Source: CAYJIL01 sp964370235 (GTDB lineage: Bacteria > Bacteroidota > Bacteroidia > Bacteroidales > Rikenellaceae). Taken from it: 7,472 nucleotides of DNA. Every line of letters starts with the position of its first letter. Position 1 is the stretch's first letter. A program made the translations under genes and the position numbers. This document shows positions 1 through 7,268 of this stretch, in pieces. The DNA lies in contig CAYJIL010000105.1 in assembly GCA_964370235.1 (NCBI GenBank), positions 1-7,472 of the forward strand, given 5' to 3'. The notes below the pieces were generated by a model, which saw only the letters and a program-made list of their open reading frames with translations, made no database searches and had not been told where the DNA came from.

Positions 1-1
1 A

Positions 2-706
2 CTACCCCAAAATAAAGATCGTAGGTCGTTTCCTAAGATTAGGAACACCCAATTTCTTCCACTTTTCGATGGTATTGGTCGCAATAATCTGCTCTGGCGA
101 TGTAATATCTACCGCAACACACATTTTGGTTGCTCCCGATAGGGTAGAGCATATATCATTAAACATTGCTTCGTTGCGATATGGTGTCTCAATAAATATT
201 TGGCTAATACCTCTTGCGGCTAACCTCTCTAGATCACGTAGCGCCTTTTTTCGCTGTTCGGGCTTAACGGGTAGGTAACCCGAGAAGCTAAACTGCTGCC
301 CATTCATACCCGATGCCATGAGCGCCATAAGTATAGACGATGGACCAACCAGTGGTATAACCTCTACATCATGCCTATGTGCTACGCTCACAAGCTCGCT
401 ACCGGGATCTGCCACACCGGGCACGCCAGCCTCAGATAGAATACCTACACTGCGCCCTTTGAGCACAGGCTCAAGCATGCGCTCTACATCTTTGGGGTTG
501 GTGTGTTCGCTCAGTTCGCTAAATTCGGTTTCATCTATTACGATTCCGCACTTTAGCGAGCTAAGAAATCTGCGTGCCGAACGCAGATTCTCTACCACAA
601 AATAATCGAGCGATTTTATTATCTCGACATTATAAGCAGGTGTGACATCTTGCCACGCTCTCCCCTCCGATATAGGAGTTGGTATTAGATAAACCTTGCC
701 CTTCAT
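2..706 (-). CDS. RsmI-like SAM-dependent methyltransferase (tetrapyrrole methylase family), short form
   Basis: A complete 234-residue protein of the tetrapyrrole (corrin/porphyrin) methylase superfamily, closest by motif to RsmI, which 2'-O-methylates C1402 of 16S rRNA. Visible motifs in order: LIPTPI (7-12), matching the RsmI ATPIGN opening; VENLRSARRFL (38-48), matching E-D-T-R-x-x-x-x-L-L; SEAGVPGVADPG (91-102), the SAM-binding loop usually written SDAGTPxISDPG; GPSS (121-124); FSGYLPVK (141-148); and ETPYR (173-177), matching ESPHR. It is about 50 residues shorter than E. coli RsmI and stops soon after the methylase core, so the usual C-terminal extension is missing. It has no signal peptide and should be cytoplasmic. 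Its ATG overlaps the upstream gene's stop by one base (TAATG), which suggests translational coupling. The family is clear; the RNA target is inferred and may not be C1402, because Bacteroidota genomes often also carry a full-length RsmI. Confidence 0.85.
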   Translation of the reverse strand: MKGKVYLIPTPISEGRAWQDVTPAYNVEIIKSLDYFVVENLRSARRFLSSLKCGIVIDETEFSELSEHTNPKDVERMLEPVLKGRSVGILSEAGVPGVADPGSELVSVAHRHDVEVIPLVGPSSILMALMASGMNGQQFSFSGYLPVKPEQRKKALRDLERLAARGISQIFIETPYRNEAMFNDICSTLSGATKMCVAVDITSPEQIIATNTIEKWKKLGVPNLRKRPTIFILG

Positions 707-1764
707 TAGTATGTTGTTTCTTCCTCGTACTCTTCGTCGGTTAGAATTTCGATATCGAATAGTAGAGGGGTATAAGGGTTGATCATTGTTGTTCCTGCAC
801 TGCTTCCAATAGAGTCATAGGCCCAATCCGAAGTAGAAAGAATGATAGCTCTCTCGCCTTTTCTCATCTTTAGGATACTCTCAGACCAGCTACGAATCAC
901 ACTAAGCGAATCGCTTGTAGCATCGGTACCATCGCCCGAACTTTGGTACTGAAATAGCGTATATGTGTCGTTCTCGGTTCCTCGCTTAGATGCAATAGCC
1001 ACCTCTTCGTCGTTTGTGTCAAACACAAAACCATCAAGGAAATATCCCGAATAGCGAATATACACTAGCGAGTCACTGCCAATAGGCTCACCTTCGGGGT
1101 TTGGCTCAATTACCTTTAGGTAGTAACCATATTCTATTGAGTCTGCTGCCGATATGTTTAGCACCTTTTGTGCATAGCTCTCTACCTCGTTCTGCTCTGC
1201 CATCTCTGGATCCTTCACAACTTCCATTAGCTTCATGTTAATGTTAATCGAAGTATTTGGAAGAATCGTTTGCAGTTCGCCCTCAAAACCATTTGCATCA
1301 ACAGATGTGCCAACAGTGCCATAACCTAGCGATGATGCAAGGTATAGCGACACTGAGTCACCTACATTAAGCATTCCAACGCCTCTAAACATTCCCTCGG
1401 TATGAGTCCATGCAGCCGAGTCATACTGTACATACTCTGGCACAAAGTGTGTAGTGTATGCAAATGTACCCAAATCGTATGCTATGGTCTTATAGTAATT
1501 CTTGTAGTATACACCATCAAGAGTTTTGGCGGTGTAGTTAACCCTTACCCAATCACCAAGACTAGGTTTAATATTACTCTCGCCAGCCTCAACTAGCTTA
1601 TAGTATCCACCATCACCCATCGAGATTGTCTCTGGATGGTACTTGTTAATCCAAGCCTCTAGTGATGCTAATTCTCTATCTGTGTTGTCTGTGGTTGGGC
1701 TTTTTGCACAGCTCCCCATTGCTACTAGTCCAGCCATAAGAGCTGCGATGGATAATCTTTTCAT
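706..1764 (-). CDS. Two-domain FKBP-type peptidyl-prolyl isomerase lipoprotein
   Basis: A 352-residue envelope lipoprotein with two FKBP folds in tandem. The signal peptide is MKRLSIAALM followed by AGLVAMGS, with a lipobox ending at Cys19. Domain A spans roughly 52-185 and domain B roughly 213-342, ending in an acidic tail. Domain B keeps the FKBP12 active-site residues: Tyr238 (FKBP12 Y26), Phe248-Asp249 (F36-D37), Val289-Ile290 and Trp293 in VIRSW (V55, I56, W59), Tyr316 (Y82) and Phe336 (F99), so it is probably a working prolyl isomerase. It carries an insertion rich in Ser, Asp and Thr at about 273-287. Domain A has the fold signature (GVGMLNVGD, LGYGTVG, ILPNTSININ) but lacks the D37, I56, W59 and F99 equivalents, so it is more likely a binding or chaperone module. 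The gene starts 4 nt after the single-domain FKBP gene ends and overlaps the methyltransferase start by 1 nt. The client protein is unknown. Confidence 0.88.
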   Translation of the reverse strand: MKRLSIAALMAGLVAMGSCAKSPTTDNTDRELASLEAWINKYHPETISMGDGGYYKLVEAGESNIKPSLGDWVRVNYTAKTLDGVYYKNYYKTIAYDLGTFAYTTHFVPEYVQYDSAAWTHTEGMFRGVGMLNVGDSVSLYLASSLGYGTVGTSVDANGFEGELQTILPNTSININMKLMEVVKDPEMAEQNEVESYAQKVLNISAADSIEYGYYLKVIEPNPEGEPIGSDSLVYIRYSGYFLDGFVFDTNDEEVAIASKRGTENDTYTLFQYQSSGDGTDATSDSLSVIRSWSESILKMRKGERAIILSTSDWAYDSIGSSAGTTMINPYTPLLFDIEILTDEEYEEETTY

Positions 1765-1768
1765 ATCT

Positions 1769-2290
1769 TTATTTTACAATTTTTTCTATAATTACAACCG
1801 ATGCGATACTTTGGTTCTTGTCTAGTGTCGATATATATTTATCGCCATATGCTAGCTCCGATGTCATAAACAAAGTGAGAGTATCGCCTTGCATTGCACC
1901 GTTAAGCCCAATTTCGTAACCCTCAATTAGAGGAGTTGTTCCATATTTAACAGCCAAGGGCTCATAACTTAGCCCCATTAAGTCCATATTTGCCTCTGTT
2001 GCAAGGTGTTCGATATTGGTATAATATAGCGCACCAATAGTGCTCGTAAACAAATATTGGGCAAAATAAAAATACAGTGAATCACCCTCTTGCAACGATA
2101 TTTGAGTCGATGGAGTTACAGGATTTACTACCTTGAATAGATCACCCTCGCGGGTATAATCAAACTTACCATTATCTAAATAACTCTCGATATTTGTTAC
2201 TTGCTCGTCTATGTCCTCCTGCAATAATGTGTCACTACAACTTTGCAATGCTAAGAAAACGCATATTGATGTCAATATATTTTTTGTCAT
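1769..2290 (-). CDS. Single-domain FKBP-like lipoprotein, degenerate active site
   Basis: A 173-residue lipoprotein with one C-terminal FKBP-like domain. The signal peptide has a lipobox LQSC, giving lipidated Cys18, followed by Ser-Asp. A short acidic, helix-prone stretch (about 22-40) precedes the fold. The family signature is LIEGYEIGL then MQGD (121-136), leading into SELAYGD (144-150), equivalent to the VIPGWxxGL, MxxG and LAYG segments of FKBPs. Several catalytic-pocket positions differ from FKBP12: Phe36-Asp37 align with Tyr89-Tyr90, Trp59 with Tyr125, and Phe99 with a small residue near Ser164, while Ile122 and Tyr148 are kept. Weak isomerase activity or a purely chaperone role is therefore likely. 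It lies 3 nt after the M3 peptidase and 4 nt before the two-domain FKBP gene, probably as a relative of that protein. The start is preceded by AT-rich sequence with no Shine-Dalgarno motif, so translation may rely on coupling to the upstream gene. Confidence 0.8.
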   Translation of the reverse strand: MTKNILTSICVFLALQSCSDTLLQEDIDEQVTNIESYLDNGKFDYTREGDLFKVVNPVTPSTQISLQEGDSLYFYFAQYLFTSTIGALYYTNIEHLATEANMDLMGLSYEPLAVKYGTTPLIEGYEIGLNGAMQGDTLTLFMTSELAYGDKYISTLDKNQSIASVVIIEKIVK

Positions 2291-2293
2291 ATA

Positions 2294-4393
2294 TTATTTT
2301 TTTAGACCTAGCTTAACTAATAGTGCATCTGGCTCGGCTTTACGCCCCCTAAAGGCAACGTAATTATCCATTGCATCGCCAATTGAGCCTTTGGATAGAA
2401 TGTTTGCTTTGAACGATTGAGCAACCTCTTTAGAGAAAATTCCCTCTTCTTTGAACATCGAAAAAGCATCTGCCTCAAGTACTTCGGCCCATTTATAGCT
2501 ATAATAACCTGCCGAATACCCACCCGGGAAGATATGCCCCATAGCTGGAGATATTGCCATACCCTCTACAACTGGTAGAATCATGCACTCTTTTGTTGAC
2601 TCTCTCTCAAATTCTATCACATCACCTTCGAAAGGCTCGGTGATAGAGTGCCATGCCATATCGTTTATTCCGAAAGTTAGCTGACGCACATTACCATATC
2701 CGCTAAGGTAGTTTTTTGACTCAACTATCTTTGTTATTAGCTCCTCGCTAATAGGCTCACCTGTTTGGTAGTGCTTTGCCCACAGTGTTAGGAACTCGCT
2801 CTCGGTTGCCCAGTTTTCCATAATTTGTGATGGTAACTCAACAAAGTCCCATGCCACGTTTGTTCCCGTAACACTTGCGTAGTTACCCTCGGCTAGTAGG
2901 CCGTGTAGAGCATGGCCAAACTCGTGCAGCATAGTTGTTACCTCATCGAATGTTAGCAGCGATGGAGTAGTGGATGTAGGCTTTGTAAAGTTACACACTA
3001 CCGATACAAACGGGCGGCTCTCTTGGCCATTTGCATCACGGCTAAGCTCCCTAAACGAAGTCATCCATGCGCCCGAACGCTTGCTCTCGCGAGGGAAGAA
3101 GTCTAGGTACAACACGCCCATATAGCGACCTTTGTCGTCTGTTACCTTATATGCTGTAACATCGGGGTGATATACCTCGATATCTTGTGCTGGAGTAAAT
3201 TTAAGACCATACAGTTTGTCGGTAAGTGTGAATATACCTCCCAAAACGCTCTCTAGGCTAAAGTATGGCTTTAGTTGCTCGTCATCTAGCGAGTAGCGTT
3301 GTTGCTTTAGTCGCTCTGCCCAGTATGAGAAATCCCACGGCATAAGCTCACCATCGAAACCATTGCTTGCAGCAAAATCGGCTACCTGCTTAACATCTGC
3401 TACTGCATAGCTTTTTGTAGCACTAAGCAAGCCCGATAAAAACTCATTTACTGTCTGCTTGTTTTTTGCCATGCGCTCCTCTAGTACATAGTCGGCATGT
3501 GTCGCATAACCTAGTAGATTTGCCTTTTCGAGACGAAGGTTAACAATCTCTCTCACCTTTTCACGGTTGTCATACCCACCATCAACACATCTGCTATTAT
3601 ATGCCTTGTACATTTGCTCACGTAGCTCACGGTTTTTGCTGTGCTGCATAAACGGAACATACGATGGTGTTTGTAGCGTGAATACCCAACCCTCTAGGCC
3701 TTTTGACGATGCTTGCTCTTTTGCAGCCTCAATGGTAGATGCCATAAGACCATCTAGCTGTGTAGAGTCTGTAATATGTAGCGTATAATCGTTTGTAGCT
3801 GCAAGCGAGTTTTGGCTAAACTCAAGTGCTAGCTGCGATAGCCTTTCGGTTACCTCTCGGTATCTCTGTTTTTTATCGCCCTCTAGTAGTGCGCCACCTC
3901 TTGTGAAACCTTTGTATGATTTCTCTAGTAGTCGCATCTGCTCGTCGGTCAAACCTAGCGACTCACGCTTGTCATAAACCGTCTTTACCCTAGCAAATAG
4001 TGTCTCGTTAAGGGCTACATCGTTGCTATACTCTGTAATTGCAGGAGTAACATCCATCGCAATTTGCTCCATCTGTGGATCGGTATCTGCTTGGTTAAGG
4101 TTGAAGAAAATGTTACTAACTTCGGTCAGTTCGCCAGCAGCTCGCTCTAGTGCCTCAATTGTGTTTTCAAAGGTAGGCTCTTGTGTCGATGATGCAATTT
4201 GATCTATGTCTGTTCTTGCTATTTTGATTGCACTCTCAAAAGCTGGTTTGTAGTGCTCAATTTCTATTTTGTCAAAGGCAGGTGTTTCTAACACACCTTT
4301 TGTGCCATCTATAAATGGATTACTTTTCATTGTCTGGTTGCTACATGAATATATTAGTTGCGTCATTGCTACTATTGCTATCGCTTTTTTCAT
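2294..4393 (-). CDS. M3 family zinc metallopeptidase lipoprotein (Dcp/oligopeptidase A type)
   Basis: A 699-residue metallopeptidase of the M3A (thimet oligopeptidase / Dcp / OpdA) family, which hydrolyses short peptides. The catalytic motif HEFGH is at residues 490-494 (2912-2926), and the third zinc ligand is Glu519 in VELPSQ, 25 residues after the second histidine as in thimet oligopeptidase. The HIFPGGYSAGYYSY loop (620-633) matches the conserved substrate-binding Gly/Tyr loop, and the length fits Dcp or OpdA (about 680). The reading frame is open to an ATG at 4429, but I prefer the ATG at 4391-4393: it begins a proper lipoprotein signal (MKKAIAIVAM then TQLIYS, Cys17), has AGGG 5 nt upstream, and avoids a 20-nt overlap with lptD. 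E. coli Dcp and OpdA carry no such lipid anchor. It starts 16 nt after lptD. Dipeptidyl-carboxypeptidase versus endo-oligopeptidase activity cannot be decided from sequence. Likely periplasmic and membrane-anchored, degrading peptides. Confidence 0.93.
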   Translation of the reverse strand: MKKAIAIVAMTQLIYSCSNQTMKSNPFIDGTKGVLETPAFDKIEIEHYKPAFESAIKIARTDIDQIASSTQEPTFENTIEALERAAGELTEVSNIFFNLNQADTDPQMEQIAMDVTPAITEYSNDVALNETLFARVKTVYDKRESLGLTDEQMRLLEKSYKGFTRGGALLEGDKKQRYREVTERLSQLALEFSQNSLAATNDYTLHITDSTQLDGLMASTIEAAKEQASSKGLEGWVFTLQTPSYVPFMQHSKNRELREQMYKAYNSRCVDGGYDNREKVREIVNLRLEKANLLGYATHADYVLEERMAKNKQTVNEFLSGLLSATKSYAVADVKQVADFAASNGFDGELMPWDFSYWAERLKQQRYSLDDEQLKPYFSLESVLGGIFTLTDKLYGLKFTPAQDIEVYHPDVTAYKVTDDKGRYMGVLYLDFFPRESKRSGAWMTSFRELSRDANGQESRPFVSVVCNFTKPTSTTPSLLTFDEVTTMLHEFGHALHGLLAEGNYASVTGTNVAWDFVELPSQIMENWATESEFLTLWAKHYQTGEPISEELITKIVESKNYLSGYGNVRQLTFGINDMAWHSITEPFEGDVIEFERESTKECMILPVVEGMAISPAMGHIFPGGYSAGYYSYKWAEVLEADAFSMFKEEGIFSKEVAQSFKANILSKGSIGDAMDNYVAFRGRKAEPDALLVKLGLKK

Positions 4394-4398
4394 ATTTG

Positions 4399-4402
4399 CC
4401 CT
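4399..4402 (-). promoter_or_regulatory. Shine-Dalgarno-like AGGG deciding the M3 peptidase start
   Basis: On the minus strand AGGG lies 5 nt before the ATG at 4391-4393. The alternative upstream ATG at 4427-4429 has no comparable purine motif and would place 12 hydrophilic residues ahead of a good lipoprotein signal peptide. This supports the downstream start. Confidence 0.5.
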
Positions 4403-4409
4403 ATGTTTT

Positions 4410-7097
4410 TTAATCGTAGTAGCTTGCATTATCTAGATAACCGCTACTCTTTTCGTATTTAAGGTCACTTAACATTCCCGATTTCACCCTTATGGTAAAG
4501 TTCCAGCTCTTTCTAAAACCAATTGGCACCCACGAGAAGGTCATTTGCCAACAGTGTAGGTCTCGAGTAAGGTTTACGTTACCGGGAGTGAGAGCCTTTG
4601 AGGTAAAGTCATAACCGCCATTAAATGTGATACCAAATTTGCTGGTAAGGTTCACACTACCATTGAAACCCAATGTCTGGGTAACGTTTGCCGTGTGGGC
4701 TGGCTTTGAGTAGGCTAAGCTATAATTGAAGCTCAAGTTCCAAGGAACCGAGAAGTCATAGTATTTGTTGCTGAGGTATTGCTGCTGGTCAACTGCGTTA
4801 ATTTGGTTTTCGGCAAAGAAACTCTGCTGTTCGGCCGTTGGTGCTGCACCCAAAGCATCGCTACCTGTTCCTCCTTCGAGACCAAAGACGCTCCTAAACG
4901 AATAACCAAACGATAGCGACATACTTGTTAGTCGTGCTAATGGGCCATCCTGCACCAAGAATCTATTATATTTTCTACCATCTTCGTCAATAGAGTAGGG
5001 GTCAAGTGTTGCCGAAAGGTTAATACCAAACGAGTTAAACAGTGTGGTACGTGCACTTAGCGAGAATGGAGCTAGGTTAAGCGAGTCGGCTAAGAAGTTA
5101 TAAGACGACGATATGTTCAAGCTCTCGAATATCTTAACTTTCTTTTCGCCAAGAGTGTCGCTCCTGCTACGCACCTTCATCTCTAGGTTATTACCCAGCG
5201 AGAAACTCATCGATGCACTTTCGCCACTGCCCGGTACACCATATATACCGTTCTCATAAGGCGAATATGTAGTCATATTACCAAGCGAGTCGCTCTGTAC
5301 TTGTTTGTAGTAGCCAAAGTTGTCGGCACCAAAGTTAGGCGTATAGTTCATCGAAACAGTTGGTGTTAGCACATGGCGAATGGCTTTAACTATTGGATCT
5401 TTGCCATTAAACTGCGCCATACCATATACTTTGGTAGAAAATCCTAGCGAAAAACGATAGTCATAAACCCTATTAAAACCACCAACAGTGTCGGTTACAA
5501 TCTCTTGATTTGTGGCATCCCACGACTTTTCTACCTTATTAAAATACCATCTTTCGTTGTAGTTAATACTAGGCGTAAGGTTAAGGTATTTTAACACGTT
5601 CATCGATGTTGATACAGGTATCGTGTGCTGCATACCATACTGCATTTGATCGAACATTTCGCTCGAGAAAAGCTGGTCTTGCTTGGTTGTTACGCTATTT
5701 TTGAATGTACCATTATATGTGAAACCAATGTTCTCATACCAGCGTAGCTTACCCACTATATTTTTGCGTCTAAAAGGGAATATCTTGTTAACATTAAACA
5801 CAAAGTTGGGTAGTGAAAGCATTACCGTAGAGTCTCGGTTGTTGGTCGACTGCTGAATGTTAGTCGAGAACGAGAATGGTGTACCAGCCCATGTTTTAGA
5901 GTAGGCAATCGACGAGTTGGTTTGTGCGCTAACATAGTCTGTAAGGCTTGTTGCGTCATATTTATTATACTGGCTCGATGTGTAGTTTACACTAGCCGAG
6001 AAAGTCGAGTTTGGTTTGAATTTAGGGTCTTGTTGGTGTGACCACGTAATGCTATAGTTCGACATATTGGTGTAGTCGGTCGAGCCTTTTTCGCCAAATA
6101 TATCTTTTGAGTAGTTAAGCCCAAAGTTACCGTTATATTTATATCTCTTGCGGTAGGTCGAGTTTGCCGAACCCTCCCACGAGCCATAACTGTATATACC
6201 ACCACGAACGGCCAAGTCCATATAGTCGTTTAGCACAAAGTAGTAACCACCACCACGCAGGTAAAAACCCTTTAGGTTTTCCTCGCCAAATTCGGGGATA
6301 ATAACACCCGAGTTTTGCTCAGACATAACGGGGAAGAAACCAAATGGTAGCACAATTGGCAGGGGTACATCTTCTAGGTATAGGTATGATGGGCCAATAA
6401 TTACCTTCTTGCCATTTTTTGAGTTAACAAGCTGTGCTTTACTCATTTTTAGGTAGAAGTGTGGGTGTTCGGCATCACATGTAGTGTAGATACCGCCACC
6501 AATATTCATTATCTCGTCGCCGATTTTCTTAATGTTTTTGCCTCGAATGTAGCCTTCGCCCTCTTGGAATACAACACCCTTAACCATCATCTTTTCGCTG
6601 TCGGTGTTATATACAACGGTGTCCATGTTGTAGGTTTGGCTACCTTGCACAACTACTGGTTGTTTGTACACACCAACGCTATCTTCTTTACCATAGGCAT
6701 AGATGATGTTCTCGCCAATTTTCATCTCGATAAACTCGGCATCGATGCTGTTATCTTTGTACTTAACATTACCTTTACTAAACATTTTGATGTGGTTTTT
6801 CTTTACATCAAAAATTAGTGAGTCTTGGTTGTTGGTGAGTACTACATCGTCCAAGAACGAGGATTGTGGTGCGCTTGCTATCGAATCATTGATGGTTGTA
6901 TCGGCAGCAGCTAGGTCAGTTGCTGGTATAGAGTCTGCACCATGCTGGAGCGTGGTGTCTTGCATTGCAGATAACCACTCAGTAGTGTCTGCCGCTATTA
7001 CACCAGTGGCAGGTGCAAAGATTGTTGCCATAAATAGTACGATGGCAACTACTTTTACCCAATAACTTTCTATTTTGTTTTGTCTTGTAAAATTCAC
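4410..7097 (-). CDS. lptD: LPS-assembly outer-membrane protein LptD (OstA/Imp), Bacteroidota type
   Basis: An 895-residue outer-membrane beta-barrel that, with the lipoprotein LptE, inserts lipopolysaccharide into the outer leaflet. The signal peptide (n-region with K and R to about residue 15, hydrophobic 16-34, cleavage near VIA-AD) is followed by a Ser/Thr/Ala/Asp-rich linker to about 82. An OstA/LptA-like periplasmic domain covers about 83-205 (for example GNVKYKDNSIDAEFIEM and GVVFQEGEGYIRGKNIKK). YTTCDAEHPHFY (204-215) and VPLPIVLPFGFFP (244-256) mark entry to the barrel. The rest is aromatic, Asn/Ser-rich beta-strand sequence ending with the family-typical LHCWQM and SWNF segments and a short DASYYD-like tail (actual end NASYYD). 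There are exactly two cysteines, 207 and 849. It is the promoter-proximal gene of the cluster. Translation begins at GTG: an in-frame TAA lies at 7110-7112 and no ATG precedes the signal peptide. It is longer than E. coli LptD (784). Confidence 0.92.
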   Translation of the reverse strand: MNFTRQNKIESYWVKVVAIVLFMATIFAPATGVIAADTTEWLSAMQDTTLQHGADSIPATDLAAADTTINDSIASAPQSSFLDDVVLTNNQDSLIFDVKKNHIKMFSKGNVKYKDNSIDAEFIEMKIGENIIYAYGKEDSVGVYKQPVVVQGSQTYNMDTVVYNTDSEKMMVKGVVFQEGEGYIRGKNIKKIGDEIMNIGGGIYTTCDAEHPHFYLKMSKAQLVNSKNGKKVIIGPSYLYLEDVPLPIVLPFGFFPVMSEQNSGVIIPEFGEENLKGFYLRGGGYYFVLNDYMDLAVRGGIYSYGSWEGSANSTYRKRYKYNGNFGLNYSKDIFGEKGSTDYTNMSNYSITWSHQQDPKFKPNSTFSASVNYTSSQYNKYDATSLTDYVSAQTNSSIAYSKTWAGTPFSFSTNIQQSTNNRDSTVMLSLPNFVFNVNKIFPFRRKNIVGKLRWYENIGFTYNGTFKNSVTTKQDQLFSSEMFDQMQYGMQHTIPVSTSMNVLKYLNLTPSINYNERWYFNKVEKSWDATNQEIVTDTVGGFNRVYDYRFSLGFSTKVYGMAQFNGKDPIVKAIRHVLTPTVSMNYTPNFGADNFGYYKQVQSDSLGNMTTYSPYENGIYGVPGSGESASMSFSLGNNLEMKVRSRSDTLGEKKVKIFESLNISSSYNFLADSLNLAPFSLSARTTLFNSFGINLSATLDPYSIDEDGRKYNRFLVQDGPLARLTSMSLSFGYSFRSVFGLEGGTGSDALGAAPTAEQQSFFAENQINAVDQQQYLSNKYYDFSVPWNLSFNYSLAYSKPAHTANVTQTLGFNGSVNLTSKFGITFNGGYDFTSKALTPGNVNLTRDLHCWQMTFSWVPIGFRKSWNFTIRVKSGMLSDLKYEKSSGYLDNASYYD

Positions 7098-7104
7098 TCT
7101 ATAA

Positions 7105-7111
7105 CCTTTTT
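7105..7111 (-). promoter_or_regulatory. Ribosome binding site for lptD (AAAAAGG before a GTG start)
   Basis: The minus strand reads AAAAAGG, then 7 nt, then GTG at 7097-7095. This is the best Shine-Dalgarno-like sequence in the window and supports use of GTG. The in-frame stop at 7110-7112 rules out any start further upstream. Confidence 0.55.
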
Positions 7112-7181
7112 ATTCAGCCCATAATTCACAACAAAGGGCGAATACAAACTTTAGTAATATGCTATTTCCTTTATGCAGCAA

Positions 7182-7212
7182 TGTGAAAAAAGAAAAAGTT
7201 AACCTATATTTG
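7182..7212 (+). promoter_or_regulatory. Candidate Bacteroidota promoter for the amidase gene
   Basis: TATATTTG at 7205-7212 fits the -7 consensus TAnnTTTG exactly. TGTG at 7182-7185 matches the -33 TTTG box in three of four positions, with a 19-nt spacer inside the usual 19-21 range. Transcription would start near 7218, giving a leader of about 125 nt. This is motif matching only in AT-rich DNA. Confidence 0.35.
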
Positions 7213-7232
7213 CAACAAATAATCCTGCTTAA

Positions 7233-7268
7233 CAAAGCTAGGGTTTATGGCATGCAAATTTAATCAAA
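7233..7268 (-). promoter_or_regulatory. Second candidate minus-strand promoter for lptD (proximal)
   Basis: TAGCTTTG (7240-7233, minus) is another perfect -7 octamer, and a perfect TTTG lies at 7268-7265, but the spacer is 24 nt, longer than the usual 19-21. It overlaps the distal candidate. It could be an alternative start or a chance match. Confidence 0.2.

Noticed and set aside
69..605. Plus-strand open frames at 69-278 and 318-605.
   Set aside because: Antisense to the conserved methyltransferase motifs; low-complexity Ser/Leu/Arg composition typical of shadow frames.
4394..4429. Longer M3 peptidase start at 4429 (12 extra residues).
   Set aside because: It would overlap lptD by 20 nt, lacks a Shine-Dalgarno motif, and would place a hydrophilic stretch before the lipoprotein signal peptide.
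4429..4440. Perfect 12-bp palindrome TTATCTAGATAA near the 3' end of lptD.
   Set aside because: It encodes in-frame LptD residues, and one or two perfect 12-bp palindromes are expected by chance in a window this long.
6459..7065. Two plus-strand open frames of about 120 codons (6459-6818 and 6703-7065).
   Set aside because: They lie antisense inside lptD, overlap each other, and show no family motif. Their hydrophobic composition comes from the complement of lptD codons.
7145..7153. Minus-strand TAAAGTTTG as a promoter -7 box closer to lptD.
   Set aside because: It has three bases between TA and TTTG instead of two, and I saw no good -33 partner at the right distance.
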